The notes below the pieces were generated by a model, which had not been told where the DNA came from, searched no databases, and saw only the letters and a list, made by a program, of their open reading frames with translations. The translations under genes were made by a program, and so were the position numbers. Of a stretch of 64,000 bases of DNA, positions 1-8,409 are shown piece by piece. The number at the start of each line of letters is the position of its first letter. Within the stretch, counting starts at the first letter, position 1. Source of the DNA: CAUSWF01 sp963535465 (GTDB lineage Bacteria; Bacillota_I; Bacilli_A; RF39; UBA660); the NCBI GenBank assembly GCA_963535465.1, contig CAUSWF010000005.1:1-64000 (forward strand), written 5' to 3'.

Positions 1-23
1 ATACTATATCCTCTTCTATTCAT
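1..23 (-). CDS. 5' end of a gene running off the window
   Basis: An ATG at 23-21 on the minus strand is preceded by a GGGTGAT ribosome-binding-like sequence and opens a frame reading MNRRGYS before the window ends. It lies downstream of scpB, past the scpB terminator. The product cannot be identified from seven residues. Confidence 0.4.
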
Positions 24-51
24 ATAATCACCCTAATTATATTATATATTA

Positions 52-82
52 TTTTTAAAAAAAGAAAAGTTAAACTTTTCTC
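52..82 (-). terminator. intrinsic terminator of scpAB
   Basis: Nine-base inverted repeat (63-71 with 73-81) followed on the minus strand by a run of U residues. It starts two bases past the scpB stop codon. Confidence 0.75.
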
Positions 83-652
83 TTAATCTATTTCTCTATA
101 TTTAGAATTATATAATTCCATTTCACTATCTTCACTATTTTCTTCTAAAAAATCACTTATACTTGGCAAATCATCTATTGTAGCTAAACCAAAATAATCT
201 AAAAATTCATTAGTTGTCTCATACAATATAGGTCTCCCAGCTGCATCACTTCTACCCGCTTCTTTAACAAAACCCTTCGCAACCAACTTTCTAACCATTT
301 GAGAAGTACTAACTCCTCTTAAAGCATCTAATCTTATTCTAGTAACAGGTTCGTTATAAGCAATTATCGCTAAAGTTTCTAAAGCAGCCTGAGATAATTC
401 ATTAGAATCTTCTCTTTGTAATAATTTCTTATAATAATCTTTATGTTCTACTTTAGTAGTTAACTTTAATCTATTACCTAAAAAATCTATTCTAAGTCCT
501 CTATTATCATCTAAATATTTATTTTTTAGTTCTCCAACAAGTAAAGAAGCATCTTCTTCACTAATTTCTAAAACATCACTTATTTGTTTTAAAGTTAATC
601 CATCTTCTCCAACTACAAACAATAAACCTTCTAATATTGCTTCTTTATTCAT
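83..652 (-). CDS. scpB: segregation and condensation protein B
   Basis: 189 residues, the usual size of ScpB. The N-terminus (EAILEGLLFVVGEDGLTL) and the central ETLAIIAYNEPVTR segment are typical of the paired winged-helix ScpB fold. ScpB forms a dimer that binds ScpA and the SMC ATPase in the condensin that compacts and separates sister origins. Its ATG overlaps the scpA stop codon by four bases (ATGA), so the two are translationally coupled. The smc gene itself is not in the window. The acidic C-terminal tail (about residues 165-189) is poorly conserved in the family. Confidence 0.95.
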   Translation of the reverse strand: MNKEAILEGLLFVVGEDGLTLKQISDVLEISEEDASLLVGELKNKYLDDNRGLRIDFLGNRLKLTTKVEHKDYYKKLLQREDSNELSQAALETLAIIAYNEPVTRIRLDALRGVSTSQMVRKLVAKGFVKEAGRSDAAGRPILYETTNEFLDYFGLATIDDLPSISDFLEENSEDSEMELYNSKYREID

Positions 653-1359
653 GATGCCTCCTCCACTATTATTTCATCAAATGTATCTTCTTGAGTAATA
701 TTAGCTTCTCTTGCCTTAGCCATTTCTAATATTGCAAGAAAAGTAGCAACTACATACTCTTTAGTTTTTTCTGGAAAAAGTTCAAAAAAACTAACTCTTT
801 TCTTTCTAGAAAGTAAACTCGCAATTTCATGTCTTCTAGTACTAACAAGTATCTCTCTACTAGTAACCTTAGTCTTTAATGGTTTAGCATTTTCTTTTCT
901 TTGTAAAAATCTTTTAAATGCCTCCATTAATAAATTTAAGTCCCCTTCTCCACTAACATTATTTTCTTCTACATATAACTTATTAGCTTCAGGTAACTTA
1001 GTAAATACATTTGACCTATCTCTTTCTTTTTCTTCTAATACTTTAGTTATTTCTTTATAAGCTTCATACTCTAATAATCTCTTAACCAATTCTTCTCTAG
1101 GATCTTCTTCAATTATATCTTCTTCTTTTTCTTCTCTTGGAAGTAGTACTCTAGATTTTAATTCAATTAATTCTGATGCCATAACTAAATACTCAGAAGC
1201 TATCTCTAAATTTAAATTTTCCATCTCTTTTAAATATAAAAGATATTGATTAGTTATTTCTTCTATCTGTATATTTATAATATCCATATCATGGCTTTTA
1301 ATAAGATGAAGCAATAAATCAAGTGGGCCTGAAAATTCATTTATTTTAAACTGAAACAT
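649..1359 (-). CDS. scpA: segregation and condensation protein A
   Basis: Kleisin subunit of the SMC-ScpAB condensin, 236 residues. The N-terminal motif INEFSGPLDLLLHLI (about residues 6-20) is the ScpA signature that contacts the SMC neck. The C-terminal winged helix (about 165-236) would bind the SMC cap. I place the start at the ATG at 1359, because a GGGAGG ribosome-binding site lies just upstream. An in-frame TTG at 1371 sits on the far side of that site and is not a sensible start. First gene of a two-gene operon with scpB, as in many Firmicutes. Confidence 0.95.
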   Translation of the reverse strand: MFQFKINEFSGPLDLLLHLIKSHDMDIINIQIEEITNQYLLYLKEMENLNLEIASEYLVMASELIELKSRVLLPREEKEEDIIEEDPREELVKRLLEYEAYKEITKVLEEKERDRSNVFTKLPEANKLYVEENNVSGEGDLNLLMEAFKRFLQRKENAKPLKTKVTSREILVSTRRHEIASLLSRKKRVSFFELFPEKTKEYVVATFLAILEMAKAREANITQEDTFDEIIVEEAS

Positions 1360-1380
1360 AAATCCTCCCAAACTATATAA

Positions 1381-1410
1381 ATTATAACATATTTAATGAT
1401 ATAATGTTAA
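1381..1410 (-). promoter_or_regulatory. promoter of scpAB
   Basis: TATAAT at 1386-1381 and TTAACA at 1410-1405 on the minus strand, 18 bases apart. A TG just upstream of the -10 makes it an extended -10. It overlaps the divergent promoter of the RNHCP gene. Confidence 0.5.
1397..1405 (+). promoter_or_regulatory. extended -10 promoter of the RNHCP gene
   Basis: TGATATAAT on the plus strand with no clear -35 box. It overlaps the -35 box of the divergent scpA promoter, so the two promoters cannot easily be occupied together. The leader would be only about 10 bases but still holds a GGTGAT ribosome-binding site. Confidence 0.4.
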
Positions 1411-1421
1411 TGGTGATATGA

Positions 1422-1727
1422 ATGAAAAATTTTACTATGAAAGACGAAGAATTCATTTGCGAACAATGCAACAAATTAGTATCAAAGTTAAACTATACAG
1501 CAAGAGATCATTGCCCTTATTGTCTATATTCTAAACATGTAGATATAAATCCTGGTGATAGAAAAAATACCTGTCTTGGTCTTCTAAAACCAATAGGTAT
1601 AGAAAAATTTAAAAATACTTATAAAATAATTTATAAATGTACAAAATGTAATAAACTACATAAAAACATCATGGCAAATGATGACGATATGAATTTAATT
1701 ATTAAATTATCTGTACAGGATAGCTAA
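1422..1727 (+). CDS. RNHCP domain zinc-ribbon protein
   Basis: 101 residues matching the RNHCP family. An N-terminal CxxC (ICEQC), the family motif as RDHCPYCLYS, a conserved HVDINPGDR segment, and a C-terminal CTKC pair followed by an acidic ANDDD stretch are all present. The four cysteine pairs look like two zinc knuckles. The family has no established biochemical role. The gene stands alone on the plus strand between scpA and a minus-strand phosphatase gene and ends in its own terminator. A GGTGAT ribosome-binding site precedes the ATG. Confidence 0.8.
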   Translation: MKNFTMKDEEFICEQCNKLVSKLNYTARDHCPYCLYSKHVDINPGDRKNTCLGLLKPIGIEKFKNTYKIIYKCTKCNKLHKNIMANDDDMNLIIKLSVQDS

Positions 1728-1757
1728 AAGAGAAGTTTAACTTCTCCTTTTATTTAT
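1726..1757 (+). terminator. intrinsic terminator after the RNHCP gene
   Basis: Inverted repeat GAGAAGTT / AACTTCTC at 1730-1746 followed by a T-rich run, starting at the stop codon. Confidence 0.7.
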
Positions 1758-1821
1758 AAATATAATTAGAAATTTATATCTACTATTTTATTTAATATAA
1801 AGCAATTCATGCAATTAAAAA

Positions 1822-3399
1822 TCACTTAAAATCAAATTTTATATCATCTATCAAAATAGAATTAACATCATCATAAAATGAAGTATCATCTTTAACACAA
1901 CCACAATAAGCCTTATACTCTTGAGAATTATTCCAGTGTCTTTCATCATTAGCATATATTAAATATTTTTTATAATCTCCAAGTAAAAATTTATAATGTA
2001 ATAAATATGAAATAAACTTAGAATTATTATTTAAATTAAAAGGGTAATAAAAATGATCATTTATAAAAAGTTCTACTCCAGTATATCTTATCATTGGAAT
2101 TTTTTGAAGACTTGGATTAATATTTAAGACCCTTGAACGAGGTCCACCATAAAAACGTTGTCCATATGAGACTGATGAATTAATATAATAAGTTCCTTTA
2201 TCTACATATTTAAATTCAGAAATCATTCCTTTATATAATCCAGATTTAGAATATACATCAAGCATCAAAGACTTAACAGAATGAAATTTATTATGTTTAA
2301 TAAATTCATTGATAGAAATAGTTTTATAATTTTTATATATGAACAATTCATCAGAATCAACAGTTAAATATATTTTATTTGTCCCATAATATTCAAAAAT
2401 TTGTTGTCTCCATCCACACATTTTATCACAATCATAATGTTCTCCAATTTCCCAGAAAGATATATTAACAATATCAGTATATTTTTTAAGTATATCAGTT
2501 GAAGAATCAGATGAATTATTATCGATAAGAACGAAATTTCTTATTCCTATAGATATATAATGCTTCATCCAAAAATCAGCAAAATTTTGAAAATTATTAT
2601 AAAAGCAAACCAATATAATATTTGAAGAAAAATTAGCAGACGTAATTTGTTTTAGATTCTTAGTTTTCAATCCTTCAATATAACTATTAAACATCTCATC
2701 ATTAAATTCGACATTATTAAATTCGTCCTTCGCAAGTTTTAAAAGTTTCTTCCTAAGTAAATCAGAAATATTTAACAAATTAACTTTATTAACTCTATCT
2801 AAAATCTTTTCTTTTTTTATCTTATTTAGCTTTTTAATATGAATAAATAAAGGTTTAAAATCAACATCTTTAAAAACCTCCATCTTCCCAGTTTGAATAT
2901 GAGCAGTTTTTATTTTTAATATTCTCTTCATATATGAGGTGATAGAACCATGTGTAACTATCATTACTGTATTATATTTCATATTGTTTTTATAAACATC
3001 TCTTAAAAAATTACACAATCTACTTTCTATATCAAAATTATTTTCACCATAATCACCTAATCTTACAAAATAATCACCAGATATTTGCTTTAATCTAACA
3101 TTATCAAGATCCAAATTATTTTCTTTATGACTATATTTTCCATGATAAATTTCTCTTATTCTACTATCTATAACCACTTCTACATCACTGTATTTTTTCC
3201 ATACATAATTAGCTGTTTCTATTGTTCTAGGAAATGGTGATACATAGATTTTACTTATATAATTAGAAGAACCAGATATAGAATCAACAACTGTATTTTT
3301 TCCACTTTCAGTCAGAACTGACCAATATATTTCTTTATCAGAAATTAATTTTTTAACATTATCTATAGCTTCACCATGTCTTAAAAATATTATATTCAT
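1822..3399 (-). CDS. histidine phosphatase - glycosyltransferase fusion
   Basis: 525 residues with two domains. The N-terminal part (about 1-165) is a histidine phosphatase of the phosphoglycerate mutase superfamily: the phosphorylated His is in RHGE (H8), an Arg lies in SPFPRT (R58), and the second His is in VTHGS (H150). The C-terminal part (about 260-470) resembles GT2/GT92-type glycosyltransferases, with DNNSSDSS at 293-300 and a metal-binding DSD at 348-350 followed by ELF. No signal peptide, so it is probably cytosolic. I chose the ATG at 3399 because GGGAG lies upstream of it. The longer frame starting at 3426 lacks such a site. Substrates are unknown. The fusion may make or edit a phosphorylated sugar on a surface polymer, but that is inference. 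Confidence 0.75.
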   Translation of the reverse strand: MNIIFLRHGEAIDNVKKLISDKEIYWSVLTESGKNTVVDSISGSSNYISKIYVSPFPRTIETANYVWKKYSDVEVVIDSRIREIYHGKYSHKENNLDLDNVRLKQISGDYFVRLGDYGENNFDIESRLCNFLRDVYKNNMKYNTVMIVTHGSITSYMKRILKIKTAHIQTGKMEVFKDVDFKPLFIHIKKLNKIKKEKILDRVNKVNLLNISDLLRKKLLKLAKDEFNNVEFNDEMFNSYIEGLKTKNLKQITSANFSSNIILVCFYNNFQNFADFWMKHYISIGIRNFVLIDNNSSDSSTDILKKYTDIVNISFWEIGEHYDCDKMCGWRQQIFEYYGTNKIYLTVDSDELFIYKNYKTISINEFIKHNKFHSVKSLMLDVYSKSGLYKGMISEFKYVDKGTYYINSSVSYGQRFYGGPRSRVLNINPSLQKIPMIRYTGVELFINDHFYYPFNLNNNSKFISYLLHYKFLLGDYKKYLIYANDERHWNNSQEYKAYCGCVKDDTSFYDDVNSILIDDIKFDFK

Positions 3400-3530
3400 A
3401 ACATACTCCCTTATATTAAACCACATTTTTTATCCCCATAATATTTAGTTTAACAATTTCTAGGTACAAAAATATAATCAACATAATTAATTAAAATAAT
3501 TATTTTAGTAGAATTTCAAAACTTCTCCTT

Positions 3531-3983
3531 TTATTTATTATCAGTAGAACCATATCCTCCAATTCTATCTCCAGATGCATTGTCATTATCTACAACTAAG
3601 AATTTAGAAAATACCGCTTGTCCTATCTTATCTCCTTTTTTAATAATGATGTCTTCATTACGATTATTATAAAAAGTAAAGAAGAAATGTCCATCATTAT
3701 CTGGATTGCCATAATAATCACTATCTATTAATCCAACACTATTAGAAAGAATTAATCCCTTCTTTGGTCCACTACTTCTATTAAGTAAAAATAAGCATTC
3801 GTCTTCCATCATTTTAGCCTTTAAACCAGTCGGAACAATAGTTGGTTTATCTCCTTTTTTAAATGGATGAATAACTACATCTTCCGCAGCCTCTATATCA
3901 TAGCCTGCAGAGTGTTTTGTACTTCTAACTGGAAGATTAATTCCTTTATCTTCCCATCCCTTTGCTATTTCAAAACTTCTCAT
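3531..3983 (-). CDS. dut: dUTP diphosphatase (trimeric type)
   Basis: 150 residues. Hydrolyses dUTP to dUMP and pyrophosphate, keeping uracil out of DNA and supplying dUMP for thymidylate synthesis. The trimeric dUTPase motifs are visible in order: AGYDIEA (motif 1), NRSSGPKKGL (motif 2), GLIDSDYYGN (motif 3, with the catalytic Asp), KKGDKIGQAVF (motif 4), and the glycine-rich GDRIGGYGST at the C-terminus (motif 5). Motif 3 usually reads VIDxDYRG, so the Arg-to-Tyr change is a modest departure. Starts 8 bases after tex and is probably co-transcribed with it. Confidence 0.93.
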   Translation of the reverse strand: MRSFEIAKGWEDKGINLPVRSTKHSAGYDIEAAEDVVIHPFKKGDKPTIVPTGLKAKMMEDECLFLLNRSSGPKKGLILSNSVGLIDSDYYGNPDNDGHFFFTFYNNRNEDIIIKKGDKIGQAVFSKFLVVDNDNASGDRIGGYGSTDNK

Positions 3984-3991
3984 AAATCCTC

Positions 3992-6133
3992 CTATCTAAT
4001 CATGCTTAAGTTAACTCTATTTTTACTCAAGTCGATGTCATCTACATACACTTCTATTATATCACCTACACTTAAATAATCACTAGGATGTTTAATATAA
4101 TTCTTTGATATCTTAGAAATATGTAATAATCCATCATCATGTAACCCAATATCTACAAACGCTCCAAAATCTATAACATTTCTAACCGTTCCTTGTAATT
4201 TATCACCCACATGTAAATCTTCTATTTTTAATATATCGCTTCTAAGTAGTGGCTTCATCATTTGATCCCTAGGATCTCTATTAGGTCTTTCTAACGAATT
4301 AATTATGTCTTCAGTTGTATATTTATCAGTCCCAATCTCCTCACTTAATTTATCTATATCAATATCTTTTATTTTATCTTTTATTTCATGATGTCCAATA
4401 TCACTCTCTATTATATTTAATTTGTCCATTATCTTAATCGCAAATTTATAACTTTCTGGATGAATAGATGTTTTATCCAAAAAATTATCTCCATCAATTA
4501 CTCTCATAAATCCAATAGATTGTTCATATACTTTAGGTGTCATTCCTTTAAGCTTCTTAATTTCTTCTCTGCTCTTTATCTTACCCTTACTTCTAAAATC
4601 AAGTATCGCATCTATTGCCTTCTTAGTCATACCAGAAACATATGATAAAAGAGATGATGAAGCAGTATTAACATTAACCCCTACATCATTTACTGCACTA
4701 ACAACTACAAACTGTAATGATTCATCCAATTTTTTAGGAGTAACATCATGTTGATATAATCCAACACCAATACTCTTAGGATCAATTTTAACAAGTTCAG
4801 CTAAACTATCTTGTAATCTTCTCGCAATACTTATTGCACTTCTCTTTTCAACTGTTAAATCAGGAAATTCACTTATAGCTAATTTAGAAGCAGAATAAAC
4901 TGAAGCACCTGCCTCACTAACTATTACATAACTAACTTTTCTTTTAACTTTAGGAATAATACTACTAATAAACTCTTCACTTTCTCGAGAAGCAGTACCA
5001 TTACCTATCGCAATAATATCAACATCATATTTATCTATTAATTTTAAAACAATCTCTTCTGCTTCTTTTATTTTATTATGAGGCTCAGTCGGATATATAA
5101 CACTAATGTCTAAAGGATTGCCTTGCTTATCAACAACTGCTAATTTACAACCTGTTCTAAAACCAGGATCATATCCCATAACTACTTTTTCTTTTATAGG
5201 AGGAGTAAGTAATAATTGATGTAAATTCTTAGAAAAATTATCTATCGCATCAACTTCTGCTCTTTCAGACAATAAAGCTCTAACTTCTCTTTCTACACTT
5301 GGATATATTAATCTCTTTAAACTATCTTCTATCGCATCAACAACTATATTATATACAAAACTATTTTTATTTTTTATTACTTTACTTTCTATATAATCAC
5401 TAATATATTTATTATCAAAATCAAAACTAACAGAAATAACTTTCTCATCCTCTGCTCTATTAATCGCAAGTATTCTGTGTGACTTAATATATTTAATAGA
5501 CTCATTATAATCATAATACATCTCATATAATTTCTTACTATCACAAGCATTCTTCTTTAATTTAGTTTTAATAACACCATTCTTTATAATATAATTTCTA
5601 ATATATTTTCTATAATATGAATTATCACTCATCCATTCAGCTATTATGTCTTTAGCACCATTTATCGCATCATCAATACTCTTAACATTATTATTTATAT
5701 ATTTACTACTAATACTATCAATACTACCACTAGTAGGAAAAGACATAATAATCTTCGCAAGTGGCTCAAGCCCATTACTAATCGCAATAGTTGCTTTTGT
5801 CTTCTTCTTCTCTTTATATGGTCTATATATATCTTCTACTTCCACTAATTTATCTGCTTTTAATATATTATTTTTAATTTCCTCTGTCAGTAAACCTTTC
5901 TCATCAATCAATCTAATAACATCTTCTTTTCTCTTAAATAAATTAACTTGATACTGATAAACTTCATCTATTTTTCTAATTATTTCTTCATCTAATCCAC
6001 CAGTAACTTCTTTTCTATATCTAGCAATAAAAGGTATAGTATTTCCATCACTAAGCATCTTTAAAACTGCTTCTACTCTTTTCTTATCTATATTTAAACT
6101 ATTAGACATTTCTAATATTATATCTTCATTCAT
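3992..6133 (-). CDS. tex: Tex-family S1 RNA-binding protein
   Basis: 713 residues, the normal length of Tex. An N-terminal helical region (RYRKEVTGGLDEE, about residues 37-49) leads into a YqgF/RNase H-like domain (VMGYDPGFRTGCK, about 320-332), then helix-hairpin-helix motifs (about 490-560) and a C-terminal S1 domain (GDKLQGTVRNVIDFGAFVDIG, split here only by description, about 640-711). The family acts on RNA and transcription, and recent work links relatives to stalled ribosomes or RNA polymerase. The ATG at 6133 is preferred over the upstream in-frame codon because AGAGGTG lies just before it. Confidence 0.92.
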   Translation of the reverse strand: MNEDIILEMSNSLNIDKKRVEAVLKMLSDGNTIPFIARYRKEVTGGLDEEIIRKIDEVYQYQVNLFKRKEDVIRLIDEKGLLTEEIKNNILKADKLVEVEDIYRPYKEKKKTKATIAISNGLEPLAKIIMSFPTSGSIDSISSKYINNNVKSIDDAINGAKDIIAEWMSDNSYYRKYIRNYIIKNGVIKTKLKKNACDSKKLYEMYYDYNESIKYIKSHRILAINRAEDEKVISVSFDFDNKYISDYIESKVIKNKNSFVYNIVVDAIEDSLKRLIYPSVEREVRALLSERAEVDAIDNFSKNLHQLLLTPPIKEKVVMGYDPGFRTGCKLAVVDKQGNPLDISVIYPTEPHNKIKEAEEIVLKLIDKYDVDIIAIGNGTASRESEEFISSIIPKVKRKVSYVIVSEAGASVYSASKLAISEFPDLTVEKRSAISIARRLQDSLAELVKIDPKSIGVGLYQHDVTPKKLDESLQFVVVSAVNDVGVNVNTASSSLLSYVSGMTKKAIDAILDFRSKGKIKSREEIKKLKGMTPKVYEQSIGFMRVIDGDNFLDKTSIHPESYKFAIKIMDKLNIIESDIGHHEIKDKIKDIDIDKLSEEIGTDKYTTEDIINSLERPNRDPRDQMMKPLLRSDILKIEDLHVGDKLQGTVRNVIDFGAFVDIGLHDDGLLHISKISKNYIKHPSDYLSVGDIIEVYVDDIDLSKNRVNLSMIR

Positions 6134-6159
6134 AAATACACCTCTACTATATAATATCA

Positions 6160-6193
6160 AAATAAAAAGTAAAGTATCATAACTTTACTTTTA
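6160..6193 (-). terminator. terminator of the priA-to-rpe operon
   Basis: Eleven-base perfect inverted repeat (6165-6175 with 6182-6192) followed by a U-rich run on the minus strand. It overlaps the stop codon of the last gene of the operon. Confidence 0.8.
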
Positions 6194-6961
6194 TTTTACA
6201 TCTTCTACTATATTACAACTATATCCAGCCGCAACTATATCCTTCTTTATATTATTAATATTTTTACTACTATCAATCTTAGGATAAAATCCTCCGGCTT
6301 CAGCATATGCTGCATTTACTTTATCTAAATCTAAATTATTATAATCTATATACTGTCTTTCAGTAACTTCTCCATTAGATAAATCACATTCTACTCTAAC
6401 TCCATTAACATTTTTAACAGTATCACTTAAATTACTACACTTCTTATTTTCATCCTCTAAATTTTTAATATCACTAATTCCATTACCAATAATCTTCTTA
6501 GTATAAACTAAACTAGTAGGTAAACTATTTTTAAATTTAATTTCTTGTATATAACTTAAATTAAAATTACTACTAGTAGAATCTAATTTACATACTAACT
6601 TACCATTTATAATTTCTTTATTCTTAGTACTATTAATTAATCCATCAAAATAATTTTGTATTTCTGGTAAAAACATTACAAATACTATTATAAATAAGAA
6701 AAATACTCCAACAAATATAATCTTACCTTTGCTTACTTCATTATATTGAATCTCTTCTTTTACTTCTTCTTTTTTATTCTTAATCATACTATTATAAGCC
6801 GCAATATTTTCAGCAGTATTCTTATACTCTGTTTTATCACTAGAAACAGCTTCAGTACCTATTCTACTAACTCCATCTATTGTAACATCACTAGATGCCT
6901 TAATATTTATATTATTACTATTAGGATTAACAACCCTATCTCTATCAAATTCATTATCCAC
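6191..6961 (-). CDS. membrane-anchored protein of unknown function
   Basis: 256 residues. A hydrophilic N-terminal region of about 80 residues is followed by one strong membrane segment (GKIIFVGVFFLFIIVFVMFLP, near 83-103) and a C-terminal part of about 150 residues, predicted outside, with four scattered Cys. I place the start at GTG 6961, eight bases after an AAGGGG site. This start lies inside the end of rpe, suggesting translational coupling. It is the last gene of the rlmN-prpC-prkC-rsgA-rpe operon. Not recognised as a named family. Confidence 0.65.
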   Translation of the reverse strand: MDNEFDRDRVVNPNSNNINIKASSDVTIDGVSRIGTEAVSSDKTEYKNTAENIAAYNSMIKNKKEEVKEEIQYNEVSKGKIIFVGVFFLFIIVFVMFLPEIQNYFDGLINSTKNKEIINGKLVCKLDSTSSNFNLSYIQEIKFKNSLPTSLVYTKKIIGNGISDIKNLEDENKKCSNLSDTVKNVNGVRVECDLSNGEVTERQYIDYNNLDLDKVNAAYAEAGGFYPKIDSSKNINNIKKDIVAAGYSCNIVEDVK

Positions 6962-7595
6962 TAATATCACCCCTTAATATATCTATACTATTAGAAAAAT
7001 CTAAACTATTAATAACATAACTTCCAGATACCAATATATCACTATTACATTTATTACATGTATTATTATTAATTCCACCATCTACACTTATTTCTATATC
7101 TAGTTTATAAGTATTTATTAAATCTCTTATTTCATTAATTCTATCTACACTGTCTTCTATAAACTCTTGTCCACCTTTACCAGGATATACACTCATTACT
7201 AATATTAAATCAACATAAGGTAAATATGGAACTAACTTACTAATAGGAGTATTAGGATTAATCGCAATACCACATTTAATAGAATATGACTTAATAAGTT
7301 CAAATAATTTAACTAAGTCTTCTTCAATTTCAACATGTATTGTAATATATTCCGCATTTAAACTAGCATATTTTAATATATAGTCATATGGTTCTTCTAC
7401 CATTAAATGAACATCTAATCTTTTAGAAGTAAACTTATAAATATTCTTTTCTTCACTCCAAGGAAGACTTTTATTACTTACAAATTTAGAATCCATTACA
7501 TCAACATGTATATAATCACAATTAGTATTATCTAATTTTTTCAAATCACTTGGTATATTTTTACTAGACAAATAAGAAACACTAATTTTTTTCAT
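6954..7595 (-). CDS. rpe: ribulose-phosphate 3-epimerase
   Basis: 213 residues, a TIM barrel that interconverts ribulose 5-phosphate and xylulose 5-phosphate in the pentose phosphate pathway. Seen in sequence: YIHVDVMDSKF (active-site Asp), LDVHLMVEEP (metal-site His and Met), VMSVYPGKGGQEFI (phosphate loop) and SVDGGIN (second catalytic Asp). It follows rsgA in the same order as in Bacillus subtilis. Start overlaps the rsgA end by 14 bases. Confidence 0.93.
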   Translation of the reverse strand: MKKISVSYLSSKNIPSDLKKLDNTNCDYIHVDVMDSKFVSNKSLPWSEEKNIYKFTSKRLDVHLMVEEPYDYILKYASLNAEYITIHVEIEEDLVKLFELIKSYSIKCGIAINPNTPISKLVPYLPYVDLILVMSVYPGKGGQEFIEDSVDRINEIRDLINTYKLDIEISVDGGINNNTCNKCNSDILVSGSYVINSLDFSNSIDILRGDISG

Positions 7596-8409
7596 TAACT
7601 CCTCCTATAAAATATAAATAATTATCATATCTACTCTTAAGTATTTTATTATCAAGAACACCTTTTTTAACAAGACATTCTCCTTCTTTCGTATGAGAAC
7701 AATCTCCATATAAACAAGTATAATTAGAAAACTCTATAAATGAATCTTTAATTTTACTTAAATCACTTTTATTAAAATCTAAACTAGAAAAACCAGGAGT
7801 ATCCAACAATTTACCATCAAAGAAATTATATAATGTAACACTTCTAGTAGTATGTTTTCCTCTACCAAGTACTCTAGATATTTCTCCTACTTCTATATTA
7901 AAATTAGGATCAAGTTTATTTATTAAACTACTCTTACCTGCTCCAGTTTGTCCAACAAAACAAACTGTTTTATTACTAATAATATTTTTTATTTTATCAA
8001 CTTCATAATTATAGACAACTCTATATCCAATATGTTTATAATAGTCAAATATATTATCATAATTCTTAGAACAAATATCTGACTTAGTAATACATATTAC
8101 AGCTTCTACATTATGTAACTCCATTAATACTAAAAACTTATCAAGTAAAACTAAGTCTAAATCCGGTTCTACTAAACTAGTAACAATAAATGCTATATCT
8201 ATATTAGAAACCTTAGGTCTATCAAAATAATTCTTTCGAGGCATTATTTTCTCTATTAATAATTTATCTTTATCAAAAAATACATTATCACCAACTAGAG
8301 GTAATATCTTTTCATATCTAAATTTACCTCTACACTTACAAGGATATATAACTCCATCACATAGAACACTATGTAAATCACTATTTATATTTATAATTTG
8401 TCCTATCAT
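7582..8409 (-). CDS. rsgA: ribosome small-subunit GTPase RsgA
   Basis: 275 residues. A circularly permuted GTPase that checks late 30S assembly. An N-terminal OB fold (about 1-65) is followed by G4 TKSD at 108-111, then the P-loop GQTGAGKS at 153-160, then G3 DTPGFSS, and a C-terminal zinc cluster with the spacing C-x4-C-x-H-x5-C near 233-246. Its ATG shares one base with the prkC stop codon (TAATG). In Bacillus this GTPase is a PrkC substrate, and here it lies directly after the kinase gene. Confidence 0.95.
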   Translation of the reverse strand: MIGQIININSDLHSVLCDGVIYPCKCRGKFRYEKILPLVGDNVFFDKDKLLIEKIMPRKNYFDRPKVSNIDIAFIVTSLVEPDLDLVLLDKFLVLMELHNVEAVICITKSDICSKNYDNIFDYYKHIGYRVVYNYEVDKIKNIISNKTVCFVGQTGAGKSSLINKLDPNFNIEVGEISRVLGRGKHTTRSVTLYNFFDGKLLDTPGFSSLDFNKSDLSKIKDSFIEFSNYTCLYGDCSHTKEGECLVKKGVLDNKILKSRYDNYLYFIGGVNEKN

